Source: Steinernema hermaphroditum
Taxonomy: Eukaryota; Nematoda; Chromadorea; Rhabditida; Steinernematidae
Reading direction: 5' to 3'
DNA length: 64,000 nt
Assembly (NCBI GenBank): GCA_030435675.1
Contig: CM059621.1
Location: forward strand, 14,570,001 to 14,634,000
The translations under genes were made by a program, and so were the position numbers. Positions 33,682 through 44,320 of this stretch are shown here, in pieces (position 1 is the stretch's first letter; each line of letters opens with the position of its first letter). The notes under the pieces were generated by a model that did not search any database, was not told the origin of the DNA, and saw only the letters and a list, made by a program, of their open reading frames with translations.

Positions 33682-34967
33682 CAGGGCTGCACGAGATGAG
33701 ACTTTTCAACCTCGAGACTCGAGACCAAAATGAAAATCTCGAGACACTTTTCCATAGCTAGAGTTGTCGGGTTCGGGTTTTCGAGCCGGGTACTCGAACT
33801 AAAAGTTCCCGATTCCTCTGATACTTGTCTGAGTCGGGTACCCGAGCAAAACTATTGAGTTGGAACAATGAAATCTTGTTATTTTCCGATCACGTTTCTA
33901 ACCATGAGGATGCATATTTCACTGGAGGTATTCACCATTCAGGTGCACAACCTCCGAGCGCTTTCTGGGAAGAAGCCTAATCATAAAACCTAACCATAAA
34001 GCTACACTATAGATTGCGTGTTCCTGATCAAAAATACTGAGAACCGAACCCGTTATCTTATTCTTCGAACGACATTTGGGCCAAAGTAGTCTCATATTCT
34101 TGCATAGATCGTCCGATCTGTCTGGATTGACATCAAAATGGAAGTTATCTTGCCGAGAGTGCATTCAAAACTCAAAACGCGCGTGTAAAAGCCCTACAAT
34201 AGTCAGCAATAGTCCTCATTCAAACGATTTCAGACTTACTTGTGGTGCTCGGACATTTGCGCCACCGACATTTGCGCCACAGACATTTGCGCCACTTTTC
34301 TGGTCTCACCACGAAAAGCCTTTTACGCCCAATACTTTTAAATTTTAAACGTAGAACATGTTGTGTTGTCACTGAGGTTTCAGCAAGCGAAGCGAGCCCT
34401 CCTCTTTGCTTATGTCGTAGACCTAGGTTTGCCTTAGGAACATGCCTAAATATTTAATATTGCGGGCGATGGCCTAATGACCTAACATCCAGGCTTGGCT
34501 TAGGCTCATCTATTGATTTTGTGCGTGCCCGAAAACACGAAATTCAAGAGTAAGAATTTGATCTGAATTTTATAAACTCAAACTCGTGCATAAATGCCAG
34601 GCCATAGTTGTGAGACACAGGCTGTGACTCAAATTTTTGTTTGCTATTTTTAAGTTTATTCTTATATGTCCTAGTCGTAGCTTACATGGTGAGACACAGA
34701 AAGTATCGAACACAGCTCACGACTTACCGTTCCTACTCCAGTTATCAATTAAAGGGATTCGTAAAAGGCTTTTCGTGGCGAGACCAGAAAAGTGGCGCAA
34801 ATGTCTGTGGCGCAAATGTCGGTGGCGCAAATGTCGGTGGCGCAAATGTCGGTGGCGCAAATGTCCTAGTACCCTTACTTGTTAGGACCCGAAAGTCTCG
34901 AGAGTCTCGAGAATTGAGACCAAAAAAAACTCTCGAGACCTCGAGATTCGAGACTTGCACAGTCCTG
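33682..34967. mobile_element. non-autonomous hAT-like transposon, 1286 bp
   Basis: Both flanks carry the 8-bp sequence ATTGAGAT (33674..33681 and 34968..34975), the target duplication length of hAT elements. Ends are inverted: CAGGGCTGCACGA on the left, CAGGACTGTGCAA on the right strand, in line with the hAT terminal pattern CAGNGNTGNNCAA. Subterminal regions contain clustered CTCGAGAC/CTCGAGA words on both sides, like transposase binding sites. Inside, a second inverted repeat (34250..34327 and 34760..34865) is built of three and five copies of a 15-bp unit GACATTTGCGCCACC. No transposase frame is present, so movement would need a transposase from elsewhere. Confidence 0.85.
34250..34865. 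repeat. inner inverted repeat with 15-bp tandem units
   Basis: Left arm 34250..34327 has three units of GACATTTGCGCCAC(C/A) followed by TTTTCTGGTCTC and the CGAAAAGCCTTTTACG end. The right arm 34760..34865 is its inverse with five units. The unit number differs between arms, so the units expanded or shrank after the arms formed. In one frame the units read as repeated TFAPP, without other coding evidence. Confidence 0.8.
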
Positions 34968-34975
34968 ATTGAGAT

Positions 34976-37174
34976 CTACCATAAAAAAGACTCTTAATGA
35001 GAAAATACGCCGCTAGGAATAACCAGCGGAGCAAAAATTATTCATTCTCGGTCTTGTGATCCCTACCGTAGTCGATGTCCTAGATATAACTACAATTATG
35101 GACTGCAGGTTTGGTCTAGAACAATATGGATCAAAAATATACTTTTTTCTGTTTTTTTCGAATGTTCTGAATAATACTTTAGAAAATATATGAATGCAGA
35201 GCACTATCGATCAGTATTCAAAAATATTGAACATATTCAAGGCTTAGAGACTAGAGCTATTATTTGACAGAAACGTTATTTCTTTTTTTTTTTTTTTATT
35301 CTGCTTGTTAACAAAGAGAAAATTGGTTATGATTAATCGTTGCAGGCACCCATTTATAAAATCCAAGAACTGAACATTCGACTCGTGTTGTCGACTTGAC
35401 TGTAGGCGAACAAAAATTATATCTTTAGTTCTTGATATGTTATATCAAATATTCGATCCATAAAAACAGTCTTAAAGGCATCGAGAAGTGAGAAATTCAG
35501 TCGAGAGCTAAGTATTAAATTTCAAAAATTGATTACAACATGGAAGATGATCACCATAAAATAACTTTGTCTATGCAGATGTTGCAACATAGCGACGAGT
35601 ATCGCAGAATTTAATGTTCCAGAGATATACGCAAGCACCTGCAAAAATTTACGATCTAATCATCTCTGAATACAAACCAGGAAAAAAGAGAAGGATGGCG
35701 GACTCGAAGCTGAACCCGAATGATAGTAAAACTGAAGAGGAGGGAAAAGAAGGAATTTGTAGATGGATTCTGTGACGCCCGCGCAAAACTGGTACAAAGC
35801 AGTTAGTAGCTGACGAGAGCTAGGCATGGAATTTAGAAAATTCTATGAAAGTGGTTCATATTTTCATAATATTTAGGACAAGACCGCGAGCCAGGAATCA
35901 AGTTATAAGCTTATCATAAGTTATGTTTTTCCCACACCACTTTGGCCTATGTGTTCACACTTTGGCCTATCATTTATGCGTCAACCCTCTAAATTAAATA
36001 TATCTCTAAAATTCTTAGACGATGACCGGGGTGTATGCGAAGAAAAATCTAGCATGCCACTAGAAACGCGCCATGAAGCGAGCAATGTTACTCAGTATTC
36101 AACCCATCAGCAGGATGTCTTGACGCGAAGAAGCCGCTAGCAAAAATATATCTTTAGAAACATTCCTATAATTTAATTTCAAGTCATGAGCGTAAATGAT
36201 GAATCGAAAATGGCGCCGAAAACGACCAATGTTCGCAAGAGTGAAATTCGCGTGTTGCAAAGAATGCTTTATGATGCTAGCAACATTGAGCTACACACAA
36301 TTGGTCAAAAATTTATGCACCAATAATGCGTGTTTTGTCGTCTTTTGAAATCCTTCACTACATTCTAAATGCTGCGGCTCTGTCTACGGTGTAATGCGTA
36401 AGTGATGCAACGAAAATGACGAGTATATCGACATTTTATATTCCAGATTAAGTGTTTTCAGAGAACGCGTATAACGTCGCTATTTTGAAACGCATACAGC
36501 GCCAAGTTCAAAAATTTGGATGCAAACGAGGAAAATCAGAGAAGGATAGCTGAAGAACTGGAAGCTTAGACGATCACCAGAGATGTATGTGAAGAAAAAT
36601 CTAATATATCATTAAAAATACGCCGTGAAGCGATCAAAAAGTAGATCAGCGTTTACGCAGATCTTGACATTCGCCTATCTTCATGTTCAAAAACATTTCT
36701 GGCCCAAGAAATATTCCGAACATTGTGAATTGAATTGAACAGACAGAAACAAACAATGCAACTTACATTATATTTCTTGTTACTACTCCTTTCACCCTAT
36801 AGTAGCGAAATCTATCCACCAAATGCAAATCTGAATCAGTCTTGTATGAGTGTTTCATGTGTGTGATGTTAGAAACATCACACCAACATCGTTACAAAAA
36901 TTTACATAGTTTTTTGTTTTGCCACTTTTAACCCTTTCAGCACTTTTTGAAAATTTCATGAGATACTGTTAGTGGAAAGTAGCCGGAATCACCAGCCGGA
37001 AAAGAAATCCATGTGAGATTCTGCTTCATGTGCATATAGCCGGAACGTAAGTCAACAAGGGATCATTCGAAGTGCGCGCCTCAGATCAAGCTGAAACCTG
37101 ACACACAAAACGCTTTACAGGAGTAATACATGATGATACGCTCAAATAAAGAAAAACGGTCCGTTCCAGTACGA
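34976..37174. other. gene-poor interval
   Basis: AT-rich. A T-run lies at about 35284..35298. Similar words (GA(A)GAAAAATCTA followed by ACGC(G/C)..GTGAAGCGA) occur at about 36000..36090 and 36570..36640, suggesting an old duplication. No gene or RNA recognised. Confidence 0.4.
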
Positions 37175-37182
37175 TCACCTAG

Positions 37183-37447
37183 CAGGGATGCACCGGAACG
37201 GAAACCGGAACGAACAGGAATCAGTCAAAAGGTCCGGGGTTCGAATCCACCCACGAGCAAAGCTTTTTTATTTTCGTATTTTCTCGACATAACATTCTTG
37301 AAACTGTTTCACTGTCTAATTCTACGTAAGCAAAATTTAAATCTGCGGAAAAACGTGCAAAAAAGTACATAAAAAAGTTTGGCCTGCGGGCGGATTCGAA
37401 CCCCGGACCTTCTGACCGGTTCCGGTTTGCGTTCCGGTACATCCCTA
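37183..37447. mobile_element. palindromic hAT-like MITE with tRNA-like B-box, 265 bp
   Basis: Flanked by a perfect 8-bp direct repeat TCACCTAG (37175..37182 and 37448..37455). Long terminal inverted repeats begin CAGGGATGCACCGGAAC on the left and TAGGGATGTACCGGAAC on the right strand. Each arm contains GGTCCGGGGTTCGAATCC followed by a C-rich stretch (37231.. plus; 37381..37408 minus), a good match to the T-loop/B-box half of a tRNA gene; no A-box or full cloverleaf is found. No coding capacity. Confidence 0.8.
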
Positions 37448-37455
37448 TCACCTAG

Positions 37456-40400
37456 GATCTAGTCTATAGGACAAGTAGGCGGCAGTTTGTCGTCCGCGAG
37501 GGTTGAAACTGTATTCCGAAGTATTGAGTTCCCAAAGATATCTATTTTCACCACTAAAACACCTCTTCTATTTTAACCACTAGATGTGGCTTTATCGTTA
37601 ATTCCGAGCTGTGTGTCCTATGGTCACTTTTTTCCTAATTTTTTGCTACACCCGGCCAGTACACAACCTTTCCATTGGCCATTTTTGATTGACCATATTA
37701 TGTCGATTTTGACCGTAAACCCATAAAATTACAGCACAACGTAATTAGACGGTCTAAACGCTATTCAAACGTGTTCGTTGCAAAGCAAGCTACGGTGAAC
37801 CTTTTTTGTATAAGCAAATGATCACAAAAAAATAACTATTTAAGAACTATTTGCCCCAAAAATTCCACTCAAACTATCTGCTGTCTCCAGCAACATTCCT
37901 CACCTACCTTGTGCACTAAGAAGACCAAGAAGGACTTTTTCGAAAGCCACCCGACCCTTCGCCTAATACTCGCATCAGAAAAAGCCTCTGTCCGCCCGAC
38001 TCGGCGCGTTGCAATCAAATCTAGATGAATCGAGCGGCGGAACGTCGTATTAAGAGGGATTAGGGCACTCGGCTGCAGAGCGCATCTCGGCGCATTTGGC
38101 CGCCGCCACCACGAGCAACAGAGTCCCCGAAGGAGAAAAAACGATTACGGAGAATCCGGCGCCCGTGAACCCGGCGCGCACTTTTTGCGGTCTTCGGGGG
38201 CTAATTGAAGTGTGTTATTGTCCCCGATTTGGCGACGAAGGGCGTCGTTTCGGCGAAATTGAGTTTTTTGCGTCTCTCCAAACGACGGTTTGACGATTGC
38301 GGAAACACTGATTAGAGAGATAACGTCGGAGTTGTGGCGGTGGGGTCTGATTTTGGGGTCTCGAGGGGATTCTGATGTGATGAGATGTTAAAAGGTGGAC
38401 TCGATAAGTTTCGGCTCAAGCATTTCAGGGAACATTTCATTTCAAGGACAGAGCAATACAGTATAGCAACGAAGTTCGCACAGGGCACTACCGTAACCTC
38501 GATAAGGGGGACAAAAAATGCAAGAGTGAGGTAGTGAGCAGAAATATGCTGAATCCGAATGGCGCAACGCAACGCAACACACTGAACGACAAAAAATGAA
38601 AAATGAAAATCGGCGTGACAGAACTTTTTCCGCACCCTGTATTTGTCCATTACCGAAATAATACCCAATACGCAGGCGTGCTTGACGACACGCCATAATG
38701 TTCTGCAAAACCAAAACAATAGAATATTAAGCACAATATGCTGCAAAACTCTCAAAGAAATAAGGCCTTCACATCTAGCAGAGTCAAATCTGCTACAGTT
38801 CAATGGGATAATTTTTATATCTGGCGCGTAATACGAAGTGCTCCTGATTGATCAGAATATCGTGTAGAGATTAACGCGTATTCATGGTTCTACTCCGTTT
38901 GCGCAAATACTTATAAGACGGTGTGAATGATCTGACTGCAAGAAGAAACAGTGGAACAAAATCGTTTCAGGACAACAATCTACAAAAGTTTGTTCGCTTG
39001 CTTCTAATCTGGCAATGTGACTTGTGCTAGAAAAACGGGTGGCATCAGAATGAAGAAACATCTAGCGCGTATTGAGTGTTCGTTATCAGATATAAATGCT
39101 TATTTTTTTGTATCAGTGAAGCGAAATGAGCCAAAAGGAGCCGGAAGTGAGTCATACTCATCGTGAAGAATGAGATGCAACAATTTCGCAACCGAATGTT
39201 CGCCGTTCTCACTTCCGTTTGGAATACCCCGGAAACGTGTTCAACATATTTTCCTGTGGTCCTCGAACGGTACTGATACTTTGCCCATGTGTAGACCAAT
39301 CCATTGTCTTCTTCGTTGCTGCTAATAGGGGTAACAATCAGCTTCTTGCATCCATAGCGGGTGTTGAAGCTCCATTCAACATCACCAAAGTTAGTCATCT
39401 TGTTGTTCGAATCGGAAATTTGACTCTAAGGAATGACCCCTCACCTTGAGAGTGACTAAACCCCGCCAGACTCTGCGCACCGGTGTAACCTGTCTAGTCC
39501 AAACAGAGACATGTTGTCTGCAGTAGTTTTGTTCTTCGGTAATATCACCTTATTATCATTTTGGAAGAAGTTTAAACTGATTTTGCCTTGCTGAATACAA
39601 AAAACGAGCGAGTTCCGAAACCAATGCCATTTAAAACCGATGCCACATTCGCGCAAACTGACCGATTTTGTTTCGCGCAAACTGACCGTTCGCAATTCGG
39701 ACTCGAAAGAATCGCCGGACTCGTCGAGTCTCCGGTCCCAATCGAATCCGAATTGCATTTCAAATTTTGGCGGAAGAGTTGGTAATTGATAGTGTTTACG
39801 GCTCATTTCCTCACTTTTATATATAAAAAACAGCTAAAAATCAGTAAAAGTGGAAAGGGAAAATCAGTGCATGCACAAAAATTATAGATGCCCAGTTGAT
39901 GTATATGTGAGAAGCTTCATCCGATGCCAACACAAAAGAAACGCTGGCAGGGTATGTAAATCAAGGTCTGAAAAAAATTTATCTGAGTTGATTGAGTGTG
40001 CACAGAGTTATCCGAATACTCGAACCCGAACCCAAAACATGATCCCAAAAATTTAATCTAAAATTTCAAGTTGTTTCGGGAAACAGCTCGACTCCTCCCC
40101 TCGTTCCTTTCCCCTGGCCTAAGTATCCATCGTCCCCCTTGATGAGCATCGAAAAATTCAAATTTCGGCGAGTACAAACTCAAAACAAAAATTCGGGTAC
40201 AACTTTTTCGATATAAGATAAACGTCAAAAATAAATGAAATATGCGACTTTTTTGAATCGGAAGAAAATAAACATGCCCCAAGATTAGAAATGCCAAATG
40301 TTCTGATAGTGCGTAAAAAAATAAAAGAAATACATAAAGCTAACAAACATCTGATGACATCACCAAGAAAAAATCTAAATTTTTATAATCGTAAATGCAC

Positions 40401-42255
40401 GCCCCTAATATCTTGATAAAGTGAAAATGGCGCCTGTGATAAACATTCCTTAAGTTCACAAAAATTTGTTCCAGATCCAAAGAGATTGATGTACATATCA
40501 GTTAATTCCAACTATATGCTATACTTTACCGCATGTCCTTCGCATTTTTCTTGGAGAAGTATTCTGTCCTACCGGTCCTTAGCCTGACACTTCGGTATTG
40601 CGAAATGGCGACTCCGCGAGCTCATTCCTACTTTACAGAAACATGTAGCGAAATGTGGAAAAATGGCTCAAAAATTCCCAGCCTGCCCGAGAGACTTCGA
40701 CTACGACTACTACGACAGCACACTGTTTTAAGCTCTTCTTCGCAGGACATGCTACCCGATCTTCATTCTATCTGATCCACACTTGTGGAACAATGGCCCA
40801 AAAATTCCCAGCCCATTCAGAATGACATCAATTGAAAGCGATTAAAATAAGACAAAGAGATCAAAATTTTCTTTGACTCTAAATTCGGGGAGGAAGCTGA
40901 CGCCCTGGAGGCACAGTAACTTTTGTCTAGCCATCCGAAAAAAAACAACCCAATAAATAAAGAACTCTATAAAGCTGCTTCTTCTGCTGTCACATCCTAT
41001 AAACATGCATAGATATGTGCCCTCTAGGAAATTAGGATTTGGAAGGTTTTGCGGTCAATAGACAAGAGCGCTCATTAAAAAGCGGCGAATTTTCACCTTT
41101 CATATGCATGTACGAACAAATTTGATTGAAGTGAATATTGAAATAACATCTGAGTGTTGCTGAAACACGACAAAACTACGAGCTTTGACAGTTCTCGGTT
41201 TTCAACAAACCCAAGAGAAATCTTTAAAAAGATTTAAGGACGATAGAATCGGCATATCCTGTGGGAATATCAGTCCACTTAGACTATACGGATAAAGAGA
41301 AAAGAGCGAAACTGGAACGCGTACAAAAAGTAACGACTCGATAAGTAATTAGTAAGGCTAACGACCAGCGGCGGCTGGCGGCGATCTCGTCAAATCGGCC
41401 CCAAGCGCCCCCGCACTGAGTCAACAGCGGCAGCTGATGTCAAGGAGAAATCAAAGCGCTCGCGGATGGCGATTAGCGCCACTGGTCAGCGGAGCCCTGC
41501 CGAGTGCCCATTATCTCCGCAGAGGACGCACGCGTTGATTAGAAATGACATATGGCCTCTTCCGTTTTCGGAGAGGACGGCGAGTGACCGCCACACGCCT
41601 GGAGCGGCGCCGGAGGGTTGCTAGGCGATGTGGGTGGCGGCGAGCGGGAGGACGACGTTGGTGTAAACAAAGGAGAAGCGGACAGAGCACCTTATGCGAA
41701 TCGTTAGGGAGGCGATGGGAGATGAAGGACCATTGATTTTGGGACCCTTTGTTGTGCAACGCCTCTTGGAAGTTACGAAATTGTTTCGTTTTAGGGGTGT
41801 TCCGAGAGGGAGAGAGCTTATTGAAATGTATCTGGACAAACAGCGATCGTTTTTTTTTGACAGAAACATCCGAAGAAAATTTGCATTTAAATAGAAACAA
41901 CCAACTGTCAACAAAAATGGCATATTTGCAAAACTATTGCTCTTAAAGTTCTTAAAGTCATATCAAAATTCTTTTTTATTCTGCAAACACTCAAAAAATA
42001 GACAGTAAAGTTTATAAACCAGGAAAATGATTTGGAGTTTATTTCATGAATCCAGGACAGACAAGGACATGATCAGGCAACGGGACTATAAACACTTATG
42101 CATGGGATCAGTTTAGATGATCCCGCAGACCTACATGCAGAGTTGGAAGTCTTTAGTAGGCTCTATCGGAATAAGAACCTCAGATCTTACCGGATTCTAT
42201 TCACGGAACTAAAAATCGAGCACAACGCAAATATACAGTAAAGTAAATACGGCAT
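37456..42255. other. gene-poor interval
   Basis: About 4.8 kb. Two GC-rich patches (about 38020..38290 and 41370..41660) stand out of AT-rich sequence and could be regulatory. Open frames at 38312..38803 and 39456..39806 (both minus) lack ATG starts in good context, partners or motifs. No RNA gene recognised. Confidence 0.35.
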
Positions 42256-42257
42256 AC

Positions 42258-42316
42258 AGCCATTTCAACCCCTTTGGGATTTAGACCGGTCCGGTCCGGA
42301 CGGTCGAAATCCCAGG
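42258..42316. repeat. hairpin with GGTCC core
   Basis: CCCTTTGGGATTTAGACCG is followed after a GGTCCGGTCCGGA core by CGGTCGAAATCCCAGGGGG, giving arms of about 18 bp with few mismatches. It lies just upstream of the interrupted open frame. Confidence 0.55.
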
Positions 42317-42371
42317 GGGACGATCAAGATCAATATACAGAGATTTCGTGTTGCCTTCAAGTAGAGAGAGC

Positions 42372-43010
42372 CTGCAGCGCTGCGAGAAGAACAGGAAGTA
42401 CTTAAGAGGCGTGGAATTGAGGGTACCTGATGAGCTACCGTTGACCAATAATCAGGACAATCAGGAACTGGAGAAACGCGTCCTGTCCCTCTGCTTCTTT
42501 GCAAAGGAAGTGCATTTGGTTATTTGTTTCTGTTGGGCGATCCAGATTGACGTCAATTATGTTAAGAAGCTTTTACAGCTCAACATCCCTGTCCACAAGG
42601 TTACCTTGGGGTACACGATACCTGACAAGGAGCATGATTCGCTCATAGATCAACTTCTCAGGAATGCTCTCGCCAGGAAATCTCTTCGGAAGGTGAGGGT
42701 CGACGATTTCGAAGGGACCAGTTGAAACTTCCTGGATGGAATGTTCGGTCGAGCTGAGTTCGAAACACTGGAATGGTTTGAGTCGGACGATACGTTGTGT
42801 GAATACGATTGGCGCTGCATCGTGAGCGAGTGGAGGCGCGGGCCTATATCACGGTCTGCGAGGAAAACATTCGTTTCTACAGACATTCATAGTTCGATGT
42901 TCCCGTATCTGCACCGTGTGAAGCGATCGGCCATCGAAGAAGTAGACAGCTCAATAGTGAAGATCAATGACTTCCAGCTCTCCTGTGAATTGATTAAAAA
43001 GATTAAGTAG
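42372..43010 (+). pseudogene. open frame interrupted by one in-frame stop
   Basis: A single frame reads from about 42372 to 43010 with one TGA at 42723..42725 and no frameshift. Before the stop: LRGVELRVPDELPLTNNQ, then a hydrophobic stretch and NIPVHKVTLGYTIPDKEHDSLIDQLLRNALARKSLRKVRVDDFEG. After it: NFLDGMFGRAEFETLEWFES, KRSAIEEVDSSIVKINDFQL. The leucine/charge pattern recalls the F-box-associated regions of nematode F-box families, but this is only an impression. CTGCAG at 42370 could be an acceptor; no upstream exon or ATG was found. Probable decayed gene; stop read-through is the alternative. Confidence 0.5.
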
Positions 43011-44320
43011 CAAGGCGGGATGAGTTCGCCCTACTATGTGGTCTACGCACTGCGCCACACTACTCGTTAGGATGTTGCTTACATCGTGGCCAAGATGTAC
43101 AAAGGTGTTGTTCATAATGTGTTTCCGGACGTTCAGTTGTATGTTATTATGTTATCCGCTTGAAGGGGGGGTTAAATGGATGGCCGTAGATGCCGCAAGG
43201 CAATCCAAAATTAAGAAATGCAAAGAAACGTAAAAAAAAGTTTTGAGTATGATCTATGGCTCGGATGCAACTCTCCCCGCGTGCCAGAAATATGACCCGG
43301 TCTTTAGCAACACCTTCTTCAGCCCCATCAGGTCACACGGAACCTTGCCCCATCTTGTAGCCGGTATTGTTCGATTGACGCGTGAATGCGTAGTGCGCCA
43401 CCGGATTATGCAAATGAGGTCTTTGAGCGTCAGTGAGTGCAGTTCGAGGACGACAAAGCCATCAGTACAAACAAAAGTGACAGAAGCATCTCTCGTGTGA
43501 TGTTCTTAGGATTGTGTTCAGGAGTAGAAATTGTGCAGTTTTAAGCAGTGCTTTCTAAACACTCGACTCGCGTTACTCACAGTTGATGCCATGTCGAAAA
43601 TCAGAGAACGATGGATGAGTGAGATCGCTGACAAAAGTTGTGTGATGCAAATTTACAAAAATTCTGTTCTGAGGTGTTCTCGAGGAAACGGTTATGTGCA
43701 TATTGCTGGATTTTGCTCAGACTCTAACTTCAGAGTACACCAATGAACTTTGACATGAGCCCTATCATATCAGATGTTCCATGTGCACCTATAAGGCGAC
43801 CCTAAGGATAATCTAATATTTTCCGAAGGCTCAGATTTAAAATTGAAAAGGTGGCTGGACACTGAAGTATGTGTGTTCGTAAGAAAACCGATGCGTCAAG
43901 TACAACTCAAAGTGTATCCGTCTATTAGCGTCTTTCTAGTGTAATTATATGCCTACTTCTACAGTGCTAGCCGGTTTGCCTTTCACAGTATGTACTTATG
44001 GAAGTGCCACTTAACCTTAACCTATAAGTGAAAAAAACAGCGATTACAACCTAGGATCGACGGGCAAGAAATCCCAATTCCTCTTCATACCCTATGACTC
44101 CCATTTCCTTCAGAACACCTGCCCTACATCTTAATACTGTATGTGTCCTTCAAATTTCTAGTGTACTTTCGTCAAGATGGTGATTATTCATTCGCAGAAT
44201 CAGCTGTGTCCGACGTGACTACCCCCCTCCCTCACCTCTGTGTGCAGAAACCACCAGCGAACGTGGGAACGAAGCATTTGTCCAATTTGTTCACTTCGAG
44301 AGACACGCCGCCAGCTCCAA
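43011..44320. other. interval upstream of the Srt receptor gene
   Basis: Several 65-85-codon open frames in mixed frames (43036, 43243, 43531) show no domain and no exon chain. The final 150 bp may contain the promoter or a leader exon of the receptor gene. Confidence 0.35.

Noticed and set aside
34641..34997. Open frame with repeated VGGAN or TFAPP units
   Set aside because: It is the 15-bp tandem repeat of the hAT-like element read as protein; no start context or homologous exons.
37381..37450. Possible tRNA gene on the minus strand
   Set aside because: Only the T-arm half is tRNA-like; no A-box, no anticodon arm, acceptor ends do not pair at tRNA distance.
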